DNA of 11,211 nucleotides from an uncultured Eubacteriaceae bacterium (GCA_947565475.1 CANOGI010000052.1:1-11211); one strand, 5' to 3'. Positions 1-6,663 are shown, counted from the stretch's first letter. Program-made: numbers and translations. The notes: generated from the letters alone by a model not told the origin.

Positions 1-184
1 CTGTTTAAGGTGTGTTGAGGTATGTCCGACAAGCGCCATTACTGCCGGAATTGAAAGCGAGCACGATATTTCCAAAACAAATGTAAACAATATCGAGCTT
101 TTGGATAAGAATATTAATTTTGACGATGTTGGTTCTAATTCTTGGGTTGAATCGGTTTCTTATACCGCTAACTCGGAAAATTAA
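1..184 (+). CDS. 2-oxoacid:ferredoxin oxidoreductase, ferredoxin-type (delta) subunit or domain, C-terminal part
   Basis: The first bases continue an open frame (first full codon at position 2) that ends at a TAA at 182-184, leaving 60 visible residues. They open with CLRCVEVCPTSAI, which carries the last three cysteines of a bacterial-type [4Fe-4S] motif (CxxCxxxCP). That is the hallmark of the electron-transfer delta subunit of pyruvate/2-oxoacid:ferredoxin oxidoreductases. The remaining ~48 residues are a polar tail without more cysteines. The stop lies 12 nt before the start of the fused alpha-beta gene, so the two are almost certainly co-transcribed. The missing 5' part could be a free ferredoxin subunit or a gamma-delta fusion; the window cannot tell. 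Its inferred role is to pass electrons from the catalytic subunit to ferredoxin in the cytoplasm. Confidence 0.8.
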   Translation, partial: CLRCVEVCPTSAITAGIESEHDISKTNVNNIELLDKNINFDDVGSNSWVESVSYTANSEN

Positions 185-196
185 AGGGGGATTTTT

Positions 197-2431
197 ATGC
201 TTAGTCAGAAAATAGTCTTTGACAGCGGAAACGAGCTCGCGGCCCTTGCCGCGAAACAAATAAACTATCATATTATGGGGTACTATCCAATCACTCCGTC
301 CACACAGGTAGCTGAACAGCTTGACTTAATGGGGGCGGAAGGTCTGCACGATATAAAACTCATACCGGCGGAGGGCGAACACAGCGCCGCGGGGGTATGC
401 TATGGAGCTAGCGCCGCGGGGGGCCGAGTTTTTAACGCCACAAGCGCCAATGGCCTTTTATACGCTATAGAGCAGCTTCCGGTTCAGTCCGGAACAAGAT
501 TTCCAATGGTTTTAAACGTAGCCTGCCGAACCGTTTCCGGACCTTTGTCTATTAAGGGTGACCATAGCGACATTATGTTCGCTCTTAACTGTGGCTGGAT
601 TATTCTTTTCGCTAAAGTTCCTCAGGAAGTTTACGATTTTAACATTATAGCCCTTAAAATCGCTGAAAAACTTAGAGTACCGGTTATTGTATCCTATGAC
701 GGATTTTTCACGAGCCATCAAAAAAGAAAGGCTTCTGTGTTTGAGAAAGATGAAGATGTTTTGAGTTTTATTGGAGAATATAAACCTCCTGTTACGGTGT
801 TTGATTTTGAGAATCCTGTTACTATAGGTTCTTATATGAACGAACCAGACCTTACAAACAACAAATATCAGCTTCATATTGCTATGGAAAAAGGTAAATC
901 TTTAATTCCCCAGATTTTTGAGGAGTATTGTGATATTTCTGGCAGAAGATATCATATTTGCAAAGGATATATGGCAAAAGACGCGGACGTTCTTATTTTT
1001 ATTTTAGGCTCAGCCTATGATACGGCGAAAGACGCCGTTGACAATTTAAGACAGAAAGGTTTTAAAGTCGGTGTGGCTACTGTAAGCGTTTTAAGACCGT
1101 GGGCAGTTTCTGAGATTTACGATGTTATAAAAAGCGCTAAAGTTATTGTCGTATGCGACAGACAGGATAGCTTTGGCGCTGGAGGGGGTAATTTGTCCAT
1201 AGAAGTCAAAGCCCTTTTAAAAGACTGTGACTCTACGGCGAAAGTTTTAAGCCGTATTTACGGTATCGGCGGATGTGATTTTTATGTTGAGGACGCCGAG
1301 AAAATATTCGAGGACGCTCTAAAAGCGTTAAACGCCGAAGAGGTGTTAAAATTTGACTATATAAACAAATATGTAGGTTCGGGAGAAAAGGACTTACGAT
1401 ATTTCGCGCCTCTCACAAAAGAGGGCTCGTCTCCTGACAATGTTTCAGCGTCTTTTGACGAAAATGGCAAAATAACGGTTTCCGGAGGAAACATTAAGGA
1501 AAGCCTGAGAATGCCGAGGCGTATAGCGCCAGGACACGGGGCCTGCCCTGGCTGTGGAATTTTTATCAACTTAAATATATTTTTAAAAGGTATTTCCGGA
1601 AATGTTGTTTTACTGTTTCATACAGGCTGCGGCATGGTTGTCACAACAGCATATCCGAAGACTTCTTTTAAAGTAAATTATATTCATAACTTATTTCAAA
1701 GCGGAGCCGCCACTCTCTCAGGAGTGCTTGAGACGTATAACCAGAAAGTCAAGAGAGGCGAAATTCCTGATGAGGATGTTACTTTCATTATGGTTTCGGG
1801 AGACGGCGGACTTGATATTGGGCTTGGCTCAGCTATTGGAGCGGGACTTAGAGGACACGGCATGATTGTGCTTGAGTATGATAACGGCGGGTATATGAAC
1901 ACAGGGTATCAGCAATCTTATTCCACTCCAAAGGGGGCAAAAAGTTCCACAAGTCATGTAGGTAAATTTGAGAAAGGCAAACTCACCTTCCACAAGGACA
2001 ACCCGCAGATTTTCGCCGCCGCCAATATTCCTTACGTGGCGACAGCCTCGGAAACCCATCCTACAGATTTTATTAAAAAGGCTAAAAAGGCTCAGCAATA
2101 CGCTAAAAAGGAGGGTATGGCCTATATAAAATGTTTATCGGCGTGCCCTCTTAACTGGAACGACGAGCCGAGATACGAGAAAGACGTTATAGCTAAAGCT
2201 GTAGACTGCTGTTATCACCCGTTATATGAGATTGAAAACGGAATCACGACAATTAATTATAATCCCGAAAAGAAAAATAACAAAGTAGGCGTTTTAGAAT
2301 GGCTTTCAATGATGGGGCGCACAAAACATCTTAAAGGCGAAGAATTTAAAGACACCGTTGATGAAATACAAAAAGAAATTGACAGACGCTGGGAAAGACT
2401 TAAAGCGAGAGATGAGAGTGAAAAATTATAA
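197..2431 (+). CDS. 2-oxoacid (pyruvate-type):ferredoxin oxidoreductase, fused alpha and beta subunits
   Basis: This 744-residue cytoplasmic enzyme should oxidatively decarboxylate a 2-oxoacid, probably pyruvate, to acyl-CoA while reducing ferredoxin. Residues 1 to ~390 are the alpha part: the YPITPST signature at 30-36, the EGEHSAAG segment around Glu61 that contacts TPP, and a pyruvate-oxidoreductase-like RTVSGPLSIKGDHSD stretch. Residues ~440-740 are the beta part. GHGACPGCG supplies Cys450 and Cys453, and Cys478 and Cys650 complete a likely [4Fe-4S] set. GDGG at 535-538 and N563 in the YDNGGYMNTG segment form the TPP/Mg site. Homologues often have separate alpha and beta chains, so a fusion is notable. 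An AAAGGGGGA ribosome site lies 5 nt before the ATG. The ferredoxin subunit is just upstream. Substrate choice (pyruvate versus branched-chain 2-oxoacid) is uncertain; the beta C-terminus (SACPLNW...YHPLYE) looks most like pyruvate synthase. Confidence 0.9.
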   Translation: MLSQKIVFDSGNELAALAAKQINYHIMGYYPITPSTQVAEQLDLMGAEGLHDIKLIPAEGEHSAAGVCYGASAAGGRVFNATSANGLLYAIEQLPVQSGTRFPMVLNVACRTVSGPLSIKGDHSDIMFALNCGWIILFAKVPQEVYDFNIIALKIAEKLRVPVIVSYDGFFTSHQKRKASVFEKDEDVLSFIGEYKPPVTVFDFENPVTIGSYMNEPDLTNNKYQLHIAMEKGKSLIPQIFEEYCDISGRRYHICKGYMAKDADVLIFILGSAYDTAKDAVDNLRQKGFKVGVATVSVLRPWAVSEIYDVIKSAKVIVVCDRQDSFGAGGGNLSIEVKALLKDCDSTAKVLSRIYGIGGCDFYVEDAEKIFEDALKALNAEEVLKFDYINKYVGSGEKDLRYFAPLTKEGSSPDNVSASFDENGKITVSGGNIKESLRMPRRIAPGHGACPGCGIFINLNIFLKGISGNVVLLFHTGCGMVVTTAYPKTSFKVNYIHNLFQSGAATLSGVLETYNQKVKRGEIPDEDVTFIMVSGDGGLDIGLGSAIGAGLRGHGMIVLEYDNGGYMNTGYQQSYSTPKGAKSSTSHVGKFEKGKLTFHKDNPQIFAAANIPYVATASETHPTDFIKKAKKAQQYAKKEGMAYIKCLSACPLNWNDEPRYEKDVIAKAVDCCYHPLYEIENGITTINYNPEKKNNKVGVLEWLSMMGRTKHLKGEEFKDTVDEIQKEIDRRWERLKARDESEKL

Positions 2432-2531
2432 AATAAAAGAATAAAAGGGCAAGTGTTACGTGTGACTTTTGATTCGCAGATTTTTGGGCTATGAGAATAC
2501 ACACATAAATCAGTTTTAACAGAGCGGTTCA

Positions 2532-2578
2532 GATAAAGTATTATAGTAAATCATCTTGATTGACTATAATACTTTATC
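2532..2578. repeat. 47-bp palindrome, minimal copy of the ATAAAGTAT-ATAGT repeat family
   Basis: Arms 2532-2547 and 2563-2578 are perfect 16-bp inverted repeats. Inside them a mismatch is followed by AATC/GATT around a 5-nt loop. No T-run follows on either strand, so it is a poor Rho-independent terminator. Its right half (GATTGACTATAATACTTTAT) closely matches the right end of the element near 8853-8873 (GATTTGACTATATACTTTAT). It therefore looks like the two ends of that repeat joined with the middle deleted. Confidence 0.7.
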
Positions 2579-2694
2579 AAAAAATAGGCGTTACAAAACA
2601 CCATAATATCTTTTCAAACATCAAAGCCTTTCACGACAAAAAAGATAAATAATTATAAATAAACACCTTTTTAAAATTTTTGGAAATATATTTC

Positions 2695-2723
2695 TTGTCT
2701 TTTTATCAAAACTTTGATATAAT
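2695..2723 (+). promoter_or_regulatory. Sigma-A-type promoter candidate
   Basis: TTGTCT (2695-2700) and TATAAT (2718-2723) are separated by 17 bp. The -10 box is preceded by TGA, giving an extended -10 (TGATATAAT). It points towards the gene at 3002, which would have a leader of about 270 nt. Confidence 0.5.
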
Positions 2724-3001
2724 AAATAGGAATAGCTTTTTTTAGGGAAAATAAGTTCGGTATTATATTATTTATTTTTTGTTTTGTACATACGTAAAGT
2801 AAACAGGCGGAAGAGCATATATTATCATTAATTATTTTTTATTGTATCGCTATAGCTAACTGGAGTTTTACACAGTTTTAATAATATATACAGAGTTTTC
2901 GGATACGCCTTATATTAATTGATTATAACAGGTAAAGTATACGCGCCGTTTTAAGAGGTTTATACAGATTAGTTTCTATAGAAAGGAGGAAAATCTCTTT
3001 T

Positions 3002-3946
3002 ATGGATTTAAAATATTTGATTATAGGAACAGGGGGAACAGGGGCTTGTATAGGAGGATTTCTCGCCAACACAGGAAAAGACGTATCGTTTATAGCGAGA
3101 GGAAAACATCTTGAGGCTATTGAGCAAAAAGGGCTTTTTATTCTTTCTCCTCAAATGGGCAAAATACACATAAAAGAACCTGTAATTTCAAACATAAATT
3201 TATATGATGAAAAAGCCGATGTTATTTTTGTATGTGTGAAATGTTATTCTATTAACAAGCTTATTCCGTTTATAGAAAGGGCTTCTCATGAGAATACTGT
3301 CGTAATACCTATTACAAACGTTTTTGGTTTCGCGACTAAGATTTCAAAAAAAGTTCCAAAAGTTCTCTCACTTGGAGGATGTATATATATTTCCTCCGAT
3401 ATTTCCCATTATGGCGAGATTACTATGAGAAGCAACATTTTTCGGATGATTTACGGATTTAGAAAGCACGATTTAAAGAGAAAAGAAGCCCATAAATGGA
3501 ACGGTATTATAACTCAGATTACAAAAGACCTTAATGAAAGCGGAATAGAGGCTTCCGTTTCCGATAATATTCAAAGAGAAGTATTTAAAAAGTTTTCTTA
3601 TGTATCGCCGATGTCTGCCGTATGCGCTTATCTTGGCGCTAACGCCGGAGACCTTCAAGTTCCAGGAGAAAAAAGAGACGTTTTTATTACTCTTATGAAA
3701 GAAGTTATAGAAGTCGGCAAAGCGATGGATATTGATTTAGGGGACGACATTATTGAGAAAAATCTCAGTATTTTGGAGTCTGTTCTTCCGAATGTTACGT
3801 CATCAATGCAAAAAGATATCGAAAAAGGAAATGAGTCTGAAATAGACGGGCTTATTTTTGCCGTTGTGAGAATGGCGAAAGAGAACGGCATTTCGGTTCC
3901 TATGTATAAAAAAATCGCTGAGAAGTTTAATTTTTATATGCTTTAG
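3002..3946 (+). CDS. Ketopantoate reductase (ApbA/PanE) family oxidoreductase
   Basis: This 314-residue cytoplasmic NAD(P)H-dependent reductase has the usual family length. Residues 5-18 hold the Rossmann nucleotide-binding strand and GTGGTG turn. Further family landmarks are VCVKCYS with Lys80, Asn106 in ITNVFGF (family usual form is NG; here the glycine is Val), Lys197 at the expected catalytic lysine (FKKF), and SSM at 267-269 followed by E280 in SEID, the expected catalytic glutamate. The Asn that usually follows the catalytic Lys region appears to be Val201. The catalytic Lys and Glu are thus kept, but other positions diverge. 2-dehydropantoate reduction in pantothenate/CoA synthesis is plausible but not certain; the family also reduces other 2-keto acids. 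The ribosome site GGAGG (2985-2989) lies 12 nt from the ATG, longer than usual, but no nearer start fits the Rossmann N-terminus. No panB or panC is nearby. Confidence 0.85.
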   Translation: MDLKYLIIGTGGTGACIGGFLANTGKDVSFIARGKHLEAIEQKGLFILSPQMGKIHIKEPVISNINLYDEKADVIFVCVKCYSINKLIPFIERASHENTVVIPITNVFGFATKISKKVPKVLSLGGCIYISSDISHYGEITMRSNIFRMIYGFRKHDLKRKEAHKWNGIITQITKDLNESGIEASVSDNIQREVFKKFSYVSPMSAVCAYLGANAGDLQVPGEKRDVFITLMKEVIEVGKAMDIDLGDDIIEKNLSILESVLPNVTSSMQKDIEKGNESEIDGLIFAVVRMAKENGISVPMYKKIAEKFNFYML

Positions 3947-3996
3947 GGATATATGAAAACAATGCGCGAATAAAAAATTATTATTGAAATCAATTT

Positions 3997-4072
3997 GTCA
4001 AGACTACTCGAATTTTTGTTACACAAAAATTCTCATAACCGACAGCAAGAACATTCACCTTTATATTCAGTG
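3997..4072 (+). repeat. Intergenic repeat, copy A (inverse of 6029-6105)
   Basis: The stretch starts GTCAAGAC, then has a 10-bp hairpin GAATTTTTGT/ACAAAAATTC (4010-4032, 3-nt loop), then CATAACCGACAG and CACCTTTATATTCAGTG. The reverse complement of 6029-6105 has the same order: GTCAAGAC, hairpin with GAGAATTTTT, CGTAACCGACGG, CGCCTTTGTATTCAGAG. The two are diverged copies of one repeat in opposite orientation. The repeat ends inside the next hairpin. Confidence 0.65.
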
Positions 4073-4143
4073 GGAACTTATACCCACACTGAATATAAGA
4101 GAAGGGGTGTGAAAAAATGAATTTTTCACACCCCTTCTCTTAT
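4061..4143. repeat. Two overlapping hairpins, the second with a 22-bp perfect stem
   Basis: Hairpin 1 pairs 4061-4072 with 4087-4098 (12 bp). Hairpin 2 pairs 4095-4116 with 4122-4143 (22 bp perfect, 5-nt loop, GC-richer core GAGAAGGGGTGTG). They share 4095-4098, so both cannot form fully in one RNA. No T-run follows hairpin 2, so it is not a textbook Rho-independent terminator, but its strength and position after the reductase gene suggest a role in transcript ending or 3'-end protection. Confidence 0.55.
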
Positions 4144-4325
4144 CAATTAAAATTTTAAATAAAAATAATTGTTACTTACAGTAAATATTATAAGGTTTTT
4201 TAGATTAAATAAAAAACTCGGAAAAACATAGGCTCTATATTTTAAAGTTTATTTTGAGAGTTTAATGATACAAGAGGCATCCCATAGTTAAAAAATTGCT
4301 TTTGATGAAAAATTATAAAAAAGTA

Positions 4326-4354
4326 TTGATTATTATTGTTTATGGCGGTATAAT
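4326..4354 (+). promoter_or_regulatory. thiC promoter (sigma-A type)
   Basis: TTGATT (4326-4331) and a perfect TATAAT (4349-4354) are 17 bp apart. The predicted start near 4361 falls just before the TPP riboswitch, as expected for a riboswitch-controlled transcript. Confidence 0.75.
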
Positions 4355-4372
4355 GATTACAGGTATTTTTTT

Positions 4373-4446
4373 ACTTATGACGGGGGTGCATTTTCGCTGA
4401 GATTATACCCTTTGACCTGATATAGATAATGCTATCGAAGGGAAGT
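4373..4446 (+). promoter_or_regulatory. TPP (THI-element) riboswitch
   Basis: The conserved TPP aptamer blocks occur in order: GGGGGTGC, CTGAGA with ATACCC, TTTGACCTGATATAGATAATGC, then GAAGGGAAGT. The closing helix can form between ACTT at the left end and AAGT at the right. These are the pyrimidine- and pyrophosphate-sensing segments of the family. It sits between a strong promoter and thiC, so TPP binding should lower thiC expression. Recognised by motif, not by a covariance search; the exact ends are approximate. Confidence 0.93.
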
Positions 4447-4474
4447 CTTAATTTAAAAACCGTAATTACGCGAG

Positions 4475-4505
4475 TTTAAGTTTTATGCGAGTAATTTAAC
4501 TTAAA
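4475..4505 (+). promoter_or_regulatory. Leader hairpin between TPP aptamer and thiC
   Basis: TTTAAGTT (4475-4482) pairs perfectly with AACTTAAA (4498-4505). It lies between the aptamer and the terminator-like element, so it may be part of the switching structure; which alternative helix it competes with is not resolved by eye. Confidence 0.3.
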
Positions 4506-4546
4506 TTGAATTTGGTTTCATAATTAAAATTATAGGCTTTTCTTTT

Positions 4547-4584
4547 AGGCTTTTCGCTTAAAATTAAAGCTTTTTTTATTTTTT
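4547..4584 (+). terminator. Candidate riboswitch-controlled terminator in the thiC leader
   Basis: AGGCTTT (4547-4553) can pair with AAAGCTT (4566-4572) with one G-T pair, followed by a T-rich tail (seven T, one A, six T). A second TAGGCTTTT at 4532-4540 offers an alternative left arm. The T-tail ends directly against the AGGAGG ribosome site, so termination or site masking could be the output of the TPP switch. The stem is short and AT-rich, hence only moderate confidence. Confidence 0.42.
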
Positions 4585-4597
4585 AGGAGGATTGATG

Positions 4598-5893
4598 ATG
4601 TATACAACTCAAATGGACGCCGCCAGAAAAGGCATTACTACTAAAGAAATGGAAATTGTGTCTAAAAAGGAAAATATTGACATTGACTTACTTAAAGAGC
4701 TTATAGCTAAAGGCAAAATTATTATCCCAGCGAACAAGAACCATAAAAGCCTTGACCCGGAAGCTGTTGGAGAGGGAATGCGTACAAAAATAAATGTGAA
4801 TCTCGGAATCTCAAAGGACTGTGCCAATATTGACAAGGAAATGGAAAAGGTAAGAACCGCTCTTAACATGAAAGCGGAGGCTATTATGGACCTTAGCTCA
4901 TATGGCAAAACAAAAGATTTCAGACAAAGACTTGTAAGCGAATCAAGCGCTATGGTGGGCACGGTTCCTATGTACGATGTTATCGGATACCACCATAAAA
5001 AACTCCAGGATATTACAGCGGAAGAATTTCTTGAGGTAGTTGAGGCTCACGCTAAAGACGGCGTTGATTTTCAAACTATTCATGTAGGCATAAACAAAAG
5101 CACCGCTAAAAAGTTTAAGGAGAACGGCAGGCTTATGAATATTGTGTCAAGAGGCGGGGCTCTTGTTTTCTCATGGATGGAACTTACAGGAAATGAGAAT
5201 CCTTTTTATGAGTATTATGATAAAGTTTTGGATATATGCGAAAAATATGACGTTACGATGAGCTTAGGCGACGCCTGCAGACCGGGGTGTATCGAGGATT
5301 CCACTGACGCAAGCCAGATTGAGGAACTCATCGTTTTAGGAGAGCTTACGAAACGGGCGTGGGAAAGAAATGTTCAGGTTATGATTGAGGGCCCCGGACA
5401 TATGGCTATGAATGAGATAGCGGCTAATATGATTATTGAAAAAAGACTTTGCCACGGAGCTCCTTTTTATGTTTTGGGGCCTCTCGTTACCGATATCGCT
5501 CCAGGATACGACCATATAACAAGCGCTATCGGAGGGGCCATCGCCGCGGCTAACGGCGCTGATTTCTTATGTTATGTCACTCCAGCGGAACATTTAAGGT
5601 TGCCTGATTTGCAGGATATGAAAGATGGTATTATAGCGAGCAAAATCGCCGCTCACGCCGCTGATATAGCGAAAGGCGTTAAAGGGGCGAGGCAGTGGGA
5701 TAGACGTATGGCAGAGGCAAGAAGAAAGCTTGACTGGGACGCTCAGTTTAAAGAGGCTATCGACCCTGAAAAAGCGAAAGCCTACAGAGAGTCATCTATG
5801 CCGGAGATTAGTGAAACATGTACTATGTGCGGGGAAATGTGCGCCGTTAAAAATATGAACAGAGTTCTTGAGGGCGTTGACATTGGTATATAA
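4598..5893 (+). CDS. thiC: Phosphomethylpyrimidine synthase ThiC
   Basis: ThiC is the radical-SAM enzyme that rearranges aminoimidazole ribotide into hydroxymethylpyrimidine phosphate, the pyrimidine precursor of thiamin. The product is 431 residues, the short form without the extra N-terminal domain of ~600-residue proteobacterial ThiC. Visible family blocks are the start MYTTQMDAARKG, SRGG, SLGDACRPG, EGPGH, HITSAIGGA, YVTPAEHL and the C-terminal cluster motif Cys408-x2-Cys411-x3-Cys415. The AGGAGG site (4585-4590) is 7 nt from the ATG at 4598. An ATG at 4595 (4-nt spacing) would add one Met and cannot be excluded; the in-frame TTG at 4592 is too close. A TPP riboswitch lies upstream. No other thiamin gene follows in this window. 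Confidence 0.97.
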   Translation: MYTTQMDAARKGITTKEMEIVSKKENIDIDLLKELIAKGKIIIPANKNHKSLDPEAVGEGMRTKINVNLGISKDCANIDKEMEKVRTALNMKAEAIMDLSSYGKTKDFRQRLVSESSAMVGTVPMYDVIGYHHKKLQDITAEEFLEVVEAHAKDGVDFQTIHVGINKSTAKKFKENGRLMNIVSRGGALVFSWMELTGNENPFYEYYDKVLDICEKYDVTMSLGDACRPGCIEDSTDASQIEELIVLGELTKRAWERNVQVMIEGPGHMAMNEIAANMIIEKRLCHGAPFYVLGPLVTDIAPGYDHITSAIGGAIAAANGADFLCYVTPAEHLRLPDLQDMKDGIIASKIAAHAADIAKGVKGARQWDRRMAEARRKLDWDAQFKEAIDPEKAKAYRESSMPEISETCTMCGEMCAVKNMNRVLEGVDIGI

Positions 5894-5924
5894 AAGATTT
5901 TGGCGGACGCGCTTTTGTGAGAGG

Positions 5925-5954
5925 AAGTTCCCTGCTCCTTAAGCGGGGAAACTT
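5925..5954 (+). terminator. Hairpin after thiC, possible transcript end
   Basis: AAGTTCCCTGCT (5925-5936) pairs with AGCGGGGAAACTT (5942-5954) with one bulge and one G-T pair and a 5-nt loop, starting 32 nt after the thiC stop. No T-run follows, so terminator function is only a guess from position. Confidence 0.35.
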
Positions 5955-5996
5955 ACTCTTGTATTCTTGGGGAGCTCAAGTCAGGTTGCAAAGGCG

Positions 5997-6017
5997 AACA
6001 GCAAAACGAAGTTTTGC
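5997..6017 (+). repeat. Short repeat module shared with 8566-8586
   Basis: AACAGCAAAACGAAGTTTTG plus C here is nearly identical (two mismatches over 21 bases by eye) to the reverse complement of 8566-8586. It also contains its own GCAAAAC/GTTTTGC hairpin. Confidence 0.55.
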
Positions 6018-6028
6018 GACCAGCCTTA

Positions 6029-6105
6029 CTCTGAATACAAAGGCGCATACTTTCGCCCGTCGGTTACGAGAATTTTTGTTATATAAAAATTCTCGTGGTC
6101 TTGAC
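6029..6105 (-). repeat. Intergenic repeat, copy B (inverse of 3997-4072)
   Basis: Read on the - strand it repeats copy A in the same order, with its own 11-bp hairpin CGAGAATTTTT/AAAAATTCTCG (6067-6095). The hairpin arms differ in sequence from copy A yet still pair, which suggests the structure is maintained. Its right edge abuts the 120-bp palindrome. Confidence 0.65.
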
Positions 6106-6225
6106 CAGCAGTTTAATAAAAAAGAAAAAATATTTCATTCAATGTTTCAGTGAAAGGCATTCTGATTTTTAACGCCGAAAAGATTAAGAAGCATTGAATG
6201 AAATATTTTTTTTATAAAATTGCTG
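6106..6225. repeat. 120-bp palindromic element
   Basis: The ends are CAGCA/TGCTG. The core arms AAAAAATATTTCATTCAATG (6125-6144) and 6192-6211 are perfect 20-bp inverted repeats, with partly matching sequence (CAGCARTTT...ATAAAAAA) between core and tips. The right arm ends in eight T on the + strand, so the + transcript could also terminate here. It may be a MITE-like element or a decorated terminator. Confidence 0.6.
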
Positions 6226-6245
6226 TTAAGTTTGGAAAAAAGCTA

Positions 6246-6389
6246 ATATAGTGAACAAAATTTAAAAGAGGCAAAAAGATTATTTTATTTGCATTACCTG
6301 TAAATTGCTAACGCGATTCGCTTATCAGTCAGAATCGCTTATGTGCCAATAAAATATTTTTTTGCGCTTTTTAAATTTGTTCACTATAT
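6246..6389. repeat. 144-bp palindromic MITE-like element
   Basis: The terminal inverted repeats start ATATAGTGAACAAA on the left and its complement on the right, and imperfect pairing continues for about 55 nt (AAAAG...ATTTTATT). The centre has another hairpin, GCGATTC/GAATCGC. The core GCTAACGCG also occurs in the centre of the element at 8737-8864, whose tips start ATAGTCAA. There is no transposase inside and no obvious target-site duplication. Confidence 0.65.
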
Positions 6390-6572
6390 CAAAAACTTAG
6401 TGAGGAATCAGGGAAAAGACACGGAATAAAAATAAAAATTTTAAGCGAAAAGCAAATTATAGAAGAAGCTATCTAAAATGTATTTTCTCAAGTTTATTTG
6501 TTGTTATTACAACGTATGGTAAAAATTTTTGCGCATTAAACAAATTTGTGGAATAACTGTGATATTATATTA

Positions 6573-6599
6573 TTAATTTTTTTTGTGTGGAGTCGATAT
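6573..6599 (+). promoter_or_regulatory. Sigma-D (FliA/sigma-28)-like promoter
   Basis: TTAA (6573-6576), 15 bp, then GTCGATAT (6592-6599). Compared with the Bacillus subtilis sigma-D consensus TAAA-N15-GCCGATAT this is 10 of 12 matches at the exact spacing. The start codon of the next gene lies 64 nt further on. No well-spaced sigma-A pair was found there: TTGTGG at 6546 is only 11-14 bp from the nearest TATTAT/TATATT. Confidence 0.6.
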
Positions 6600-6663
6600 A
6601 TATAATAAGAGCAGTTATGTATAAATCAAAGAATATGTTTTTATTTATCAGGGAGGGATAAAT

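Larger units (their letters stand above)
2432..3001. other. Intergenic region, 570 bp
   Basis: No credible gene is seen on either strand. It holds the perfect 16-bp palindrome at 2532-2578 and a promoter candidate at 2695-2723; the rest is AT-rich and unassigned. No clear T-tailed terminator follows the oxidoreductase gene. The distance from the promoter candidate to the next start codon implies an unusually long (~270 nt) leader, or an unrecognised small transcript. Confidence 0.6.
3947..4348. other. Intergenic stretch, about 400 bp, before the thiC promoter
   Basis: No gene is seen. It holds one copy of a repeat (3997-4072), two overlapping hairpins (4061-4143), a minor AT-rich hairpin GTTTTTTA/TAAAAAAC (4195-4217), and otherwise unassigned AT-rich DNA up to the thiC promoter. 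Confidence 0.6.
5894..6572. other. Intergenic region packed with palindromic repeats
   Basis: No credible gene is seen. From left to right it holds a hairpin at 5925-5954, a short repeat module 5997-6017, repeat copy B 6029-6105, a 120-bp palindrome 6106-6225, a 144-bp palindrome 6246-6389, then about 180 bp of AT-rich DNA with nothing recognised before the promoter of the next unit. An in-frame open stretch (5917-6153) is built from these repeats and is not accepted as a gene. Confidence 0.6.

Noticed and set aside
2257..2502. Minus-strand open frame at the 3' end of the oxidoreductase gene, and other antisense frames inside genes
   Set aside because: They overlap well-supported coding sequence, lack ribosome sites and show low-complexity shadow translations.
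4122..4143. Standard Rho-independent terminator at the 22-bp hairpin
   Set aside because: No T-run follows the stem on either strand, so it was recorded as a hairpin repeat.
4592..4594. TTG start for thiC
   Set aside because: It is only 1 nt from the AGGAGG; ATG codons at 4595 and 4598 fit better.
5917..6153. 78-codon + strand open frame downstream of thiC
   Set aside because: It is made of repeat copy B, hairpins and part of the 120-bp palindrome, has no clear ribosome site and no recognisable protein features.
6546..6573. Sigma-A promoter TTGTGG with TATTAT or TATATT before the 6664 gene
   Set aside because: The spacers are only 11-14 bp; the sigma-D-like pair fits much better.
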